Shown: positions 29,578 to 38,824, numbered from the stretch's first letter. The stretch: DNA of 60,382 nucleotides from Pseudomonas taiwanensis DSM 21245 (GCF_000425785.1 NZ_AUEC01000034.1:1-60382); one strand, 5' to 3'. The notes: generated by a model not told the origin, from the sequence alone. Translations and numbers: made by a program.

Positions 29578-30987
29578 CTAGAAGGATCGCACGATGCGGC
29601 CCAGTGTCTCCATGGCCTGCTCGGCGCCATCATGCCAAGGGCTGCCGTAGTTCAGGCGAATGCAATTGCCGAAGCGTCGGGTCGGCGAGAAGATCGGCCC
29701 CGGGGCGATACTGATGCCTTGGGCCAGCGCCATGTGGAACAGCTTCAGCGCGTCCATCTGCTCGGGCAGTTCCAGCCACAGGAAGTAGCCCCCGGAAGGC
29801 TGGCTGACCCGTGTCTGCGCCGGGAAATACCGGGCGATGGCCGCCAGCATGTTGGCCTGCTGGCCTTCGAGGGCATAGCGCAGCTTGCGCAGGTGGCGGT
29901 CGTAGCCACCGTGCTGCAGGTAATCGGCAATGGCGGCCTGGGCGGGCATCGAGGCGCATAGCGAGGTCATTAACTTCAAGCGTTCGATTTTCTGGGCGAA
30001 TCGCCCGGCTGCGACCCAGCCGATCCGGTAACCGGGTGCCAGGCTCTTGGCGAAGGAGCCGCAGTGCATCACCAGGCCTTCGGTGTCGAACGCCTTGGCC
30101 GGCTTGGGGGCTTGCTGGGCGTAGTACAGTTCGGCATAGACATCGTCTTCGATCAGCGGCACCTGGTGGCGGCGCAACAGTTCGACCAATGCCTGCTTCT
30201 TGGCCTCGGGCATGCTGGCGCCCATGGGGTTCTGGAAGTTGGTCATGCACCACACAGCCTTGATCGGGTGCTTGTCCAACGTTTGTGCCAACACGCCGAG
30301 GTCCATGCCTTCGCGTGGCTGCACGGGAATTTCCACCGCCTTGAGCTTGAGTCGCTCCAGTACCTGCAGGCAGGCATAGAAGGCAGGGGCTTCGATGGCT
30401 ACCAGGTCACCGGGTTCGGTGACGGCTTGCAGGCACAGGTTCAGCGCTTCGAGTGCGCCATTGGTGATCAACAGCTCTTCCATGGGCAGCATCAGGCCGC
30501 CGACCATGTAGCGCAGTGCGATCTGCCGCCGCAACTGCGGGTTGCCAGGCGAAAGGTCGGTCACCACCATGCGCGGGTCCATCGTGCGGCTGGCGCTGGC
30601 CAGCGAGCGCGACAGGCGCTGCAAGGGGAACAGTTCGGGGCTGGGGAACGCCGAGCCGAACGGCACGGTGTTGGGGTCCTTGATCGACTCGAGGATCGAG
30701 AACACCAGGGCGCTGACATCTACCTCGGTGGATTCGCTGAGCGGCTGTAGCGTTTGCGGCTCGCTGAACGGGCGCGGTGCGTGAGCGTTGACGAAATAGC
30801 CTGAGCGCGGCCGGGCACGAATCAAGCCACGTCGCTCAAGCAGGTAATAGGCCTGGAACACCGTGGACGGACTGACCCCATGGGTCTGGCTGGCATAGCG
30901 TACCGAAGGTACGCGCTGGCCTGGGCCGAGCACCCCGGTGCGGATCAGTTCGGCGATGTCGTCGGCAAATCGTTCGTAGCGTTTCAT
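29578..30987 (-). CDS. MocR-family GntR/aminotransferase regulator
   Basis: 469 aa from the ATG at 30987. An N-terminal winged helix of the GntR type (RVPSVRYASQTHGVSPSTV, about 25-45) is fused to a fold-type I aminotransferase domain. The PLP lysine lies in HCGSFAKSLAPGYRIGW, and NFQNPMGASMP is the cofactor pocket. Such fusions use PLP as effector to regulate amino acid, vitamin B6 or GABA genes. The target is unknown; it may control the adjacent hybrid kinase gene or ccoG. The frame extends to a TTG at 31017, without ribosome site. Confidence 0.9.
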   Translation of the reverse strand: MKRYERFADDIAELIRTGVLGPGQRVPSVRYASQTHGVSPSTVFQAYYLLERRGLIRARPRSGYFVNAHAPRPFSEPQTLQPLSESTEVDVSALVFSILESIKDPNTVPFGSAFPSPELFPLQRLSRSLASASRTMDPRMVVTDLSPGNPQLRRQIALRYMVGGLMLPMEELLITNGALEALNLCLQAVTEPGDLVAIEAPAFYACLQVLERLKLKAVEIPVQPREGMDLGVLAQTLDKHPIKAVWCMTNFQNPMGASMPEAKKQALVELLRRHQVPLIEDDVYAELYYAQQAPKPAKAFDTEGLVMHCGSFAKSLAPGYRIGWVAAGRFAQKIERLKLMTSLCASMPAQAAIADYLQHGGYDRHLRKLRYALEGQQANMLAAIARYFPAQTRVSQPSGGYFLWLELPEQMDALKLFHMALAQGISIAPGPIFSPTRRFGNCIRLNYGSPWHDGAEQAMETLGRIVRSF

Positions 30988-31039
30988 CGTGGCTGTTTGT
31001 CGTGGCCTGGCGGGCAAGGTGAATGGGCAGTGTAAGGGA

Positions 31040-32437
31040 TCAGCGGTTCATCGGTGCCACGAAGCGGCTCTGGGCCACGCTCCGCACCTCGGGCTTGTCG
31101 CTGTCCTGAACCACGAAACTCAGCGCCTGCGAGCTGCTGGTCGGGCGCTCGGCGAGCAGGGCGACCGATACCGGCACTTCGCTCATTTCCCCGGCTGGCA
31201 CGATCAGTTCGTCCGGGCCTTGCAAGGCAAAGCCTTCGGCGTCGTCCAGGCGCAGCCGATAGCGCTGTGTCTGTTCGGTCTTGTTGATGATTTTCAGCAG
31301 GTAGATGTTCTCGATCTGGCCCAGGGCATTCTCCCGGAACAGGCCGCGGTCCTTGATCACGTCCAGCGACACCATCGGGCGCACCTGCAAGGCCACCACC
31401 AAGGCGCCGAGCATTACCACCAGGGCGCAGGCATAGCCTAACAGACGTGGGCGCAGCCAGTGGGTGGTGCCGCCTTGCAGGCTGTGTTCGGACTTATAGC
31501 CGATCAGGCCACGTGGGTAGCCCATCTTGTCCATCACGCCATCGCAGGCATCGATACAGGCGGCGCAGCCGATACAGGCCATCTGCAAGCCGTCGCGGAT
31601 GTCGATGCCGGTGGGGCAGACCTGCATGCACAGCGTGCAGTCGATGCAATCGCCCAGGCCCTGGGCGCGGGCCTCGGCGCCCTTCTTGCGTGCCCCGCGT
31701 GCCTCGCCTCGGCGTGGGTCATAGGCCACGGCCAGGGTGTCCTTGTCGAACATCACGCTCTGGAAGCGCGCGTACGGGCACATGTGCAGGCACACCGCCT
31801 CGCGCAGCCAGCCGGCGTTGATGTAGGTGGCGGCAGTGAAGAACAGCACCCAGAACATTGCCGTCCCCCCCAGTTGCAGGGTGAACAGCTCAGCCGCCAA
31901 GGGGCGGATCGGCGTGAAGTAGCCCACGAAGGTGAGGCCGGTTAGTACACCGATCGCCATCCACAAGCTGTGTTTGAGTGTACGGCGGGCCGCCTTCGCC
32001 AGGCTCCAGGGCGCAGTGGCGAGTTTGATGCGCTGGTTGCGGTCGCCTTCGGTGACCTTTTCGCACCACATGAACAGCCAGGTCCAGGTGCTCTGTGGGC
32101 AACTGTAGCCACACCACACCCGGCCGGCGTATACGGTGATGGCGAAGAGGCCGAAGGCACAGATGATCAGAACTGCCGAAAGCAAGATGAAGTCCTGTGG
32201 CCAGAAGGTGGCGCCAAAGATGTGGAACTTGCTGTTGGACAGATCCCACAGCACGGCCTGGCGCCCGTTCCAGTCGAGCCAGGCGGTACCGAAGAACAAC
32301 ACGAACAGACTGCCGGCGAAGACGATTCGCAGGTTGCGGTACAGACCTTTGAAGCTGCGGGTATGGATGCCGCTGTCGACGGGTTTGGCGGTGCTTCGCG
32401 GGGCAGCGATCTCGACGAAGGGAATGCGTTCGCTCAT
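31040..32437 (-). CDS. ccoG: Cytochrome oxidase assembly / copper-handling protein CcoG (RdxA/FixG)
   Basis: 465-aa inner membrane iron-sulfur protein with about five helices. Two 4Fe-4S motifs appear at CIDCTLCMQVCPTG and CIGCAACIDACDGVMDKMGYPRGLIGY, and a C-terminal periplasmic Ig-like domain ends the protein. FixG/CcoG proteins help maturation of cbb3 oxidase by reducing copper. Here the gene is not beside ccoNOQP or ccoIS, so it is either a second copy or a relocated one. No clear ANR box (TTGAT-N4-ATCAA) is visible in the 192 bp before it. Confidence 0.92.
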   Translation of the reverse strand: MSERIPFVEIAAPRSTAKPVDSGIHTRSFKGLYRNLRIVFAGSLFVLFFGTAWLDWNGRQAVLWDLSNSKFHIFGATFWPQDFILLSAVLIICAFGLFAITVYAGRVWCGYSCPQSTWTWLFMWCEKVTEGDRNQRIKLATAPWSLAKAARRTLKHSLWMAIGVLTGLTFVGYFTPIRPLAAELFTLQLGGTAMFWVLFFTAATYINAGWLREAVCLHMCPYARFQSVMFDKDTLAVAYDPRRGEARGARKKGAEARAQGLGDCIDCTLCMQVCPTGIDIRDGLQMACIGCAACIDACDGVMDKMGYPRGLIGYKSEHSLQGGTTHWLRPRLLGYACALVVMLGALVVALQVRPMVSLDVIKDRGLFRENALGQIENIYLLKIINKTEQTQRYRLRLDDAEGFALQGPDELIVPAGEMSEVPVSVALLAERPTSSSQALSFVVQDSDKPEVRSVAQSRFVAPMNR

Positions 32438-32629
32438 GGTTCTGTGCTCATCAGGCCTGCATCAGGGTTGCTGCACTATCGCCGTCAAACTGTTTTCAGC
32501 ACAGACTCAGGTTTTGCAATAAAAACCGTATCAGATGGCCAGGCGTGTTGCTCGCCAGCCGGTAGGCGGCACTCCTGGCACACAGCGCGGTCCACCGTTC
32601 ATGTGAGTGGCCTGATGCGGGAGGCGGTT

Positions 32630-33160
32630 ATGGAACCTTGGTGGCGACCTGTGGTGCTGGCCATTGAGTCCGAATTTGCCGATGTGACCGACGAAGGCGA
32701 GGTGACGCGGATTCTGCTGCGTTTGCTGATGGCGGCATTGCTGGGGGCGGTGCTGGGGTTCGAGCGTGAGCACAAGGGTAAATCGGCAGGTGTGCGCACC
32801 CATATGTTGGTGTCGCTTGGGGCCGCGCTGTTTGTCCTGGCGCCAGCGATGGCCGGGGCGGATGAGCAAGCCTTGAGCCGGGTGATCCAGGGCATCGTCG
32901 CGGGCATTGGTTTTCTGGGGGCGGGCACCATTCTCAAGGGCAATGGGCAGGACACCAGCCATGTGAAGGGGTTGACCACCGCTGCCGGACTCTGGATGAC
33001 CGCTGCCATCGGCACGGCGGCAGGCATGGGGCGAGAAGTGACGGCGCTGGTAAGCACGGTGATGGCGCTACTGGTGCTGGGCACGATGCCCAAGGTGGTG
33101 GAAAAGGTCGAAGGGCATGAGGAGGCGAAGCAGGAGGAGGGCGAAGGCAGGAAGCACTGA
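32630..33160 (+). CDS. MgtC/SapB family membrane protein
   Basis: 176 aa with four or five helices and the conserved LLGAVLGFEREHKGKSAG and GFLGAGTILKG segments of the MgtC/SapB family. It is often labelled a magnesium transporter, though MgtC itself modulates the F-ATPase and magnesium homeostasis. It is a short form lacking the C-terminal ACT-like domain. GGAGG at 32620-32624 supports the ATG at 32630. Its stop codon is part of a hairpin shared with the end of the opposing crcY RNA. Confidence 0.88.
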   Translation: MEPWWRPVVLAIESEFADVTDEGEVTRILLRLLMAALLGAVLGFEREHKGKSAGVRTHMLVSLGAALFVLAPAMAGADEQALSRVIQGIVAGIGFLGAGTILKGNGQDTSHVKGLTTAAGLWMTAAIGTAAGMGREVTALVSTVMALLVLGTMPKVVEKVEGHEEAKQEEGEGRKH

Positions 33161-33180
33161 GGGGAGCCGGAGCTCCCCTC
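33159..33180. terminator. Shared hairpin between mgtC-like gene and crcY
   Basis: GAGGGGAGC (33159-33167) pairs with GCTCCCCTC (33172-33180). The stem overlaps the stop codon of the mgtC-like gene and lies at the expected 3' end of crcY on the other strand. T-runs are weak on both sides. It is the best candidate for a two-way transcription end. Confidence 0.5.
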
Positions 33181-33511
33181 AAAGCGTTGTTGCTTGCTCT
33201 TTTTTATTATTGAAGACCGACCATTTGTTGTTTTTGTTAGCCTGTCTTGGTACTGCGGCCGACCCCCATCCGGGGTCAAGAGCAAACGTATTTTTTTGAG
33301 CGCTGATCTGCTTTCACCAGGGCTGGTCCGGTCCTGACCGTCTCTACCTGAAGGTAGTTTTATTGTTCTGTGTCAGACCGCGGGGCGAACCCCTGAAAAG
33401 CGTATCTACTCCAAAAAAATCTGCTTGCTACGCCTCTGCCGTGTTGTTTTTTTTATGTCAGAGCCGTTATCTGTTGTTTTTATTGGGTATCACGTTTTTG
33501 TTCTTGTTATG
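33159..33511 (-). ncRNA. crcY: CrcY catabolite-repression small RNA
   Basis: The AT-rich gap between mvaB and the mgtC-like gene encodes no protein. Read on the minus strand it carries at least ten AAnAAnAA motifs, for example at complements of 33204-33211, 33225-33232, 33360-33367, 33444-33451, 33474-33481 and 33495-33508. These catabolite-activity motifs bind Hfq with Crc, and RNAs full of them (CrcZ, CrcY) sequester Hfq/Crc and relieve catabolite repression. The position next to mvaB is that of crcY in P. putida. A sigma-54 promoter lies just upstream. The 5' end (about 33511) is inferred from the promoter; the 3' end is set at the shared hairpin. Confidence 0.83.
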
Positions 33512-33520
33512 CCAAAGATA

Positions 33521-33539
33521 TAGCAGGTGGCGTGCCAAC
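33521..33539 (-). promoter_or_regulatory. Sigma-54 promoter of crcY
   Basis: On the minus strand TTGGCACGCCACCTGCTA fits the -24/-12 consensus: GG and GC doublets 12 bp apart, TTGGCACG perfect, then N4 and CTGCT. Transcription should begin near 33511, at the first AAnAAnAA motif. CbrB with sigma-54 is the known activator of this RNA family. Confidence 0.8.
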
Positions 33540-33619
33540 TTTTCAAAATCCTTTAAAATCAATAGGTTGGCATTCTGGGTGTGTGGCGGGTGACCTGAGA
33601 TTTTGTCGATTTGTTTCCC

Positions 33620-33660
33620 TGTTACCCGATTTTTTGCTGGTTTTTGTGGGGGCGGTAACA
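33620..33660. promoter_or_regulatory. Candidate CbrB upstream activator site
   Basis: TGTTACC (33620-33626) and GGTAACA (33654-33660) are perfect inverted half-sites with a 27-bp spacer, about 80-120 bp upstream of the crcY sigma-54 promoter, where an enhancer-binding protein should bind. Assignment to CbrB is inference from position. Confidence 0.5.
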
Positions 33661-33692
33661 CTCCACCCACACAAATGTGACAGCCGTGTGAA

Positions 33693-34592
33693 CTAGCCCG
33701 CAGTGCGCGCCCGCGCCACCCGTGAACCATTGGCTCGGCCCAGCACGGTACTGATACGCTGACCGGCTGCAATCAGTCGGTCCAAATCGATACCGCTGTC
33801 GATGCCCAGCCCCTGCAGCAGGTAAAGCACGTCCTCCGTGGCGATATTGCCGGTGGCGCCCTTGGCGTAGGGACAGCCCCCAAGGCCTGCGACCGAGCTG
33901 TCGAACACGTTGATACCCTCCAGCAGGCTGGCATAGACGTTGGCCAGGGCTTGCCCATAGGTGTCGTGGAAATGCCCGGCCAGTTGCTCGCGTGGCACCT
34001 GTTTCGACACCACCTCGAACAGGCGCCGGGTATCGCCGGCGGTTCCGGTGCCAATGGTGTCGCCCAGCGACACCTCGTAGCAGCCCATGTCATGCAGGGC
34101 ACGGGCGACCGGTGCGACCTGTTCGGCGCTGACCTTGCCTTCATAAGGGCAACCGAGCACGCACGACACATAGCCGCGAACACGCACGCCGTGGCTGCGT
34201 GCCGCGTCCATGATCGGTTCGAAGCGCGTGAGGCTTTCACTGATCGAGCAATTGATGTTGCGCTGCGAGAAGGCCTCGGAGGCGGCGGCAAATACCGCGA
34301 CCTCCTTCACACCGGCCGCCAATGCGTCTTCGAACCCGCGCAGGTTGGGTGCCAGGGCGGCATAGGTAACGCCTGGGTGCTGACGAATACCGGCGAACAC
34401 CTCGGCGGAACCGGCCATCTGCGGTACCCATTTGGGCGAAACGAAACTGCCGACTTCGATGTAGCTCAGCCCGGCTTCGGTGAGGTCGTCCACCAGGCGC
34501 ACCTTGTCGGCAACACTGATAGGTTGGGCTTCGTTCTGCAGGCCGTCGCGCGGGCCGACTTCGACCAGGCGAACGTGTTTGGGCAAGGACAT
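33693..34592 (-). CDS. mvaB: Hydroxymethylglutaryl-CoA lyase
   Basis: 299 aa from the ATG at 34592. It cleaves HMG-CoA to acetoacetate and acetyl-CoA, the last step of leucine breakdown. The TIM-barrel signature VGPRDGLQNE is near the N terminus, and the active-site loop GLGGCPYAKGATGN holds the catalytic cysteine. It starts 20 bp after the liuR-type gene, forming a two-gene unit. The other leucine/isovalerate genes (liuABCD) are not in this window. Confidence 0.94.
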   Translation of the reverse strand: MSLPKHVRLVEVGPRDGLQNEAQPISVADKVRLVDDLTEAGLSYIEVGSFVSPKWVPQMAGSAEVFAGIRQHPGVTYAALAPNLRGFEDALAAGVKEVAVFAAASEAFSQRNINCSISESLTRFEPIMDAARSHGVRVRGYVSCVLGCPYEGKVSAEQVAPVARALHDMGCYEVSLGDTIGTGTAGDTRRLFEVVSKQVPREQLAGHFHDTYGQALANVYASLLEGINVFDSSVAGLGGCPYAKGATGNIATEDVLYLLQGLGIDSGIDLDRLIAAGQRISTVLGRANGSRVARARTAG

Positions 34593-34612
34593 GGCAGGGT
34601 TCCTGTGGCGGA

Positions 34613-35011
34613 TCAACGGTTGTCGTTCTTGTTCAAGGTGGCAGCCAGGGCTTGTTCGCAGCGCTCCTGGGCGGTGTCCAGTTCCAGTTGCATCTGGTGG
34701 ATATCGAGCATCTGCTGTTCCAGCTGCGCACGGCGCTCGGCGATTTTCGCCAGCATGCTGTTGAGCTGCTTGAGGTTGCCGCTGGTGGGGTCGTATAGCT
34801 CGATCAATTCACGGCATTCGGCCAGCGAGAAACCGATACGCTTGCCGCGCAGGATGAGCTTGAGGCTGACCTTGTCGCGCGCCGAATAGATTCGCTCCAG
34901 GCCGCGGCGCTCTGGGCTCAGCAGGCCCTGTTCCTCATAGAAGCGGATAGCGCGGGTGGTGATGTCCAGCTCGCGGGACAGGTCGGAAATGCTGTAGGTC
35001 TGGCTGCTCAT
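34613..35011 (-). CDS. liuR: MerR-family regulator LiuR
   Basis: 132 aa. An N-terminal MerR winged helix (YSISDLSRELDITTRAIRFY, then EEQGLLSPER) leads into a C-terminal coiled coil (about 80-125). It lacks the metal-binding cysteines of CueR/MerR types. It resembles LiuR, which controls the leucine/isovalerate utilisation genes, and its position directly before mvaB supports that. Confidence 0.85.
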   Translation of the reverse strand: MSSQTYSISDLSRELDITTRAIRFYEEQGLLSPERRGLERIYSARDKVSLKLILRGKRIGFSLAECRELIELYDPTSGNLKQLNSMLAKIAERRAQLEQQMLDIHQMQLELDTAQERCEQALAATLNKNDNR

Positions 35012-35065
35012 GCTCGGGCTCGCAGGATGGTATGTGGCTAACCTAATGGCAGGTTGACGTATACG

Positions 35066-35950
35066 TCAAGCAGGCGCGTGCGAAGCCGAACGCCTGAATG
35101 CATTGGGCGTCTGGCCGGTCAGCCGTTTGAAGAACCGTGCAAAGTAGGTGGGGTCGCTGAACCCCAGGCTGTCCGACAGTTGGCTGATGCTCATACGCGT
35201 GTAGATCAGGTTGCGCCGGGCCTCCAGCAGCAGGCGCTGATGGACGACCTGCAAGGCCGTCTGGCCGCTGAGCTCGCGGCATAGCTGGTTCAGTTGCAGG
35301 CTGGAAATATTCAGGTGCGCGGCGAAGTCCTCCACCGACAGGTGTTCGCGGTAATGAGCCTCGACCAGGCGCAGGTACTGGCCCAGCAACAGGCGGTCGC
35401 GTTCATCGCGGTTGCGTGGTGCCAAACCTTGTTGCTGGCGACGGCTGATCCACACCACCAGTGCGGTGACCAACGCCTGGAGCATGGTCGACCGCGCCGG
35501 GGCACTGCCCTGGTATTCCTGCTGCAAGGTGTCGATCAGCGTGCGCAGGTGCTGACGATCCTTGCCCAACGGGTAGCAGGCCGGTGTCGAAAGCACCCGC
35601 AGCGGCGTGCCCAAGCGCTGTTCCAGATCGGCTACCAGGGCTGCGCCGAACGTCACCACATGCCCTTGAATGTCCGCGCTAAAGCGAAAGCCATGCACCG
35701 TCAGTGGCGGCACGACCTGGATCGCGGCCTCGCGGATTTCGCTGTGCCGGCCCTCGATCTCCACCTCGGCCCGACCCCGCTGCACGTAGAGCAACTGGAA
35801 CAACTCGGCATGTTGGTGCAGCTTGATTTCCCAATGGTGCAGGCGGCTGCGCACCGGGATGGTCTCGCAATGCAGCAAGTCGGTGGCGGGCCAGGCTTGG
35901 TTTTCGCCATACAACTGGAACAGCGGGACGCCGGGGAGGGTGGATTTCAT
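35066..35950 (-). CDS. pobR: AraC-family activator PobR
   Basis: 294 aa. An N-terminal cupin-like effector domain (about 30-110) precedes a C-terminal AraC double helix-turn-helix (about 190-285; SISQLSDSLGFSDPTYFARF). It is divergent from pobA across 173 bp, the usual layout for the activator of 4-hydroxybenzoate hydroxylase that responds to 4-hydroxybenzoate. Confidence 0.88.
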   Translation of the reverse strand: MKSTLPGVPLFQLYGENQAWPATDLLHCETIPVRSRLHHWEIKLHQHAELFQLLYVQRGRAEVEIEGRHSEIREAAIQVVPPLTVHGFRFSADIQGHVVTFGAALVADLEQRLGTPLRVLSTPACYPLGKDRQHLRTLIDTLQQEYQGSAPARSTMLQALVTALVVWISRRQQQGLAPRNRDERDRLLLGQYLRLVEAHYREHLSVEDFAAHLNISSLQLNQLCRELSGQTALQVVHQRLLLEARRNLIYTRMSISQLSDSLGFSDPTYFARFFKRLTGQTPNAFRRSASHAPA

Positions 35951-35987
35951 TGTTCTTGTTCCTGTCCGTTAATCGAACGCTTTTTGC

Positions 35988-36022
35988 AAAAGTGCAGTTT
36001 TTATATTGGATAGCACACTTTT
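35988..36022. promoter_or_regulatory. Inverted repeat in pobR-pobA intergenic region
   Basis: AAAAGTG (35988-35994) and CACTTTT (36016-36022) form an inverted repeat with a 21-bp spacer in the AT-rich part of the divergent promoter. It is a candidate PobR binding site. Confidence 0.35.
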
Positions 36023-36063
36023 TAGCGGTGCATTGCCAGTAAAAATGCAGGGGCAAACCCTAA

Positions 36064-37311
<1,248 letters not shown>

Positions 37312-37340
37312 GCGCAGTTTCCGTGGGAAATTCCAGGGTT

Positions 37341-37363
37341 GGGGGCAAAGCTTTCTTGCCCCC
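37341..37363 (+). terminator. Hairpin after pobA
   Basis: GGGGGCAA (37341-37348) and TTGCCCCC (37356-37363) form an 8-bp stem with a 7-nt loop, 29 bp after the pobA stop. There is no T-run. The rest of the 357-bp gap to ureD contains the sigma-54 promoter at 37546 and otherwise nothing recognised. Confidence 0.45.
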
Positions 37364-37545
37364 CGCCAACTCTTCACCCCAGGTAAAACCAGGGGCCACC
37401 AAACGATCCCGTCCGAACCCACGCCACTTCCACCGCCATGGCCCAAAACGGGGCTCTGTACCGCCCCTCGTTTGTGCGCCATAGCCCTGTGTGCCCGATG
37501 CCAGAGCAGTCGCCACACACGTTTCATTTTCCTTCACCTGCGTAG

Positions 37546-37563
37546 TTGGCCCGCAACCTGCTA
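37546..37563 (+). promoter_or_regulatory. Sigma-54 promoter of the urease operon
   Basis: TTGGCCCGCAACCTGCTA has GG (37548-37549) and GC (37560-37561) doublets 12 bp apart, fitting the -24/-12 consensus and nearly the same as the crcY promoter. A start near 37573 would give a leader of about 96 nt before ureD. Urease genes are often under NtrC/sigma-54 control. A clear NtrC palindrome was not found upstream. Confidence 0.6.
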
Positions 37564-37668
37564 TATCCAGCCATCGAATTTGATCGAGTGGTCAGGCAGG
37601 CAATGCTCAGCGGCGCCGCGCCAAACCCTCACAACGGCCGTCAGGCCACGGATATCAGGGGCCGCAGG

Positions 37669-38502
37669 ATGTCGCTCGCGGAGCAGATCGAACATACCGA
37701 ACAGGATGCTGGCTGGAGCGCGCACTTGCAGTTGCGCTTTGTCGAACGCGCCGGCGTGACCCGTCTTGGTGCGCGCCATCATTTTGGTCCTCTTTTGGTG
37801 CAGCGACCGTTCTACCCGGAAGGTGCACCGTGTCACGTCTATGTGCTGCACCCACCCGGCGGCATCGTTGCTGGCGACCGCCTGGAACTGGACATTCATC
37901 TGGAACCAGGCAGTCACGCGCTGCTGACCATGCCCGGCGCCAGCAAGTTCTACCGCAGCATCGGCCCTACCGCCCGATTACGTCAGCGCTTTCACCTGCA
38001 GCCGGGCAGCACGCTGGAATGGCTGCCTCAGGACAGCATCTTCTTCTGCGGTGCCCGAGCGAGCCTCGACAGCTGTTTCACCCTGGAGCCTGGTGCCCGG
38101 CTACTGGCCTGGGAAACCCTCTGCCTGGGGCGGCCAGTGATGAACGAACGCTTCGAGCAAGGCGCCCTGGATAGCCGACTGCGCATCGACATGCCCGGTG
38201 ACCCGGGGCTGCACGAGCGCCTGCGTATCGAAGGCGGGCGCCTGGACAAGGTCGCTGACCACCCGCTGCTGGCCACCTTCTGCGCCGCGCCCGCCGACCA
38301 GGCGCTGCTGGAGCAGGTGCGGCCTTTGCTCGAAGCACTGGGCAACCCCGCTGGCGCCACGCTGCTGGGGCAACTGCTGGTGATCCGTCTGCTCGATCAC
38401 GACAACCAACATCTGCAACGCACCCTGCAGCGCCTCTGGCATGTGCTGCGGCCGGCCGTTCTCGGCCTGCCGGCATGCCCGCCGCGCATTTGGGCTACCT
38501 GA
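37669..38502 (+). CDS. ureD: Urease accessory protein UreD
   Basis: 277 aa. UreD/UreH is the scaffold that binds apo-urease and, with UreF and UreG, helps insert nickel. The family core RPFYPEGAPCHVYVLHPPGGIVAGDRLE is partly visible around residue 45-70, followed by GASKFYRS. The ATG at 37669 is chosen because longer versions would begin inside the sigma-54 promoter. It leads the operon ureD-A-B-C-E-J-F-G. Confidence 0.93.
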   Translation: MSLAEQIEHTEQDAGWSAHLQLRFVERAGVTRLGARHHFGPLLVQRPFYPEGAPCHVYVLHPPGGIVAGDRLELDIHLEPGSHALLTMPGASKFYRSIGPTARLRQRFHLQPGSTLEWLPQDSIFFCGARASLDSCFTLEPGARLLAWETLCLGRPVMNERFEQGALDSRLRIDMPGDPGLHERLRIEGGRLDKVADHPLLATFCAAPADQALLEQVRPLLEALGNPAGATLLGQLLVIRLLDHDNQHLQRTLQRLWHVLRPAVLGLPACPPRIWAT

Positions 38503-38511
38503 GAACGCGCC

Positions 38512-38814
38512 ATGGAACTGACCCCGAGAGAGAAAGACAAACTGCTGCTGTTCACCGCCGCGCTATTGGCGGAGCGGCGCCTGGCCCGCGGCTTGAAGCT
38601 GAATTACCCGGAAGCTGTGGCATTGATCAGCGCCGCGGTGCTCGAAGGTGCCCGCGATGGCCGGACTGTGGCCGAGCTGATGAGCCTGGGCCGCGAAGTG
38701 TTGAGTCGCGAGCAGGTCATGGAAGGCGTCGCCGAGATGCTCCACGACGTGCAGGTCGAAGCCACCTTCCCGGACGGCACCAAGCTGGTGACCGTGCATG
38801 ACCCCATCGTCTGA
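38512..38814 (+). CDS. ureA: Urease gamma subunit
   Basis: 100 aa, the usual length. The opening [20 protein letters not shown] and the [20 protein letters not shown] end are typical of UreA, a structural subunit of the nickel enzyme that hydrolyses urea to ammonia and carbon dioxide. It starts 9 bp after ureD. Confidence 0.96.
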   Translation: MELTPREKDKLLLFTAALLAERRLARGLKLNYPEAVALISAAVLEGARDGRTVAELMSLGREVLSREQVMEGVAEMLHDVQVEATFPDGTKLVTVHDPIV

Positions 38815-38824
38815 GGAGCCACCC

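Noticed and set aside
33363..33593. 76-aa plus-strand open frame in the crcY region
   Set aside because: Phe/Leu-rich translation of the T-rich complement of the CA motifs, without ribosome site; the interval is explained by the RNA.
37341..37363. pobA hairpin as a full rho-independent terminator
   Set aside because: The stem is good but there is no T-run on the + strand, so it was kept only as a low-confidence end structure.
37470..37500. NtrC box upstream of ureD
   Set aside because: TGCGCCA and TGTGTGC are too far from the TGCACCA-N5-TGGTGCA consensus to report as a site.
37546..37668. Longer N terminus for UreD starting at a TTG at 37546
   Set aside because: The TTG is part of the sigma-54 -24 element, and the extra residues do not resemble UreD.
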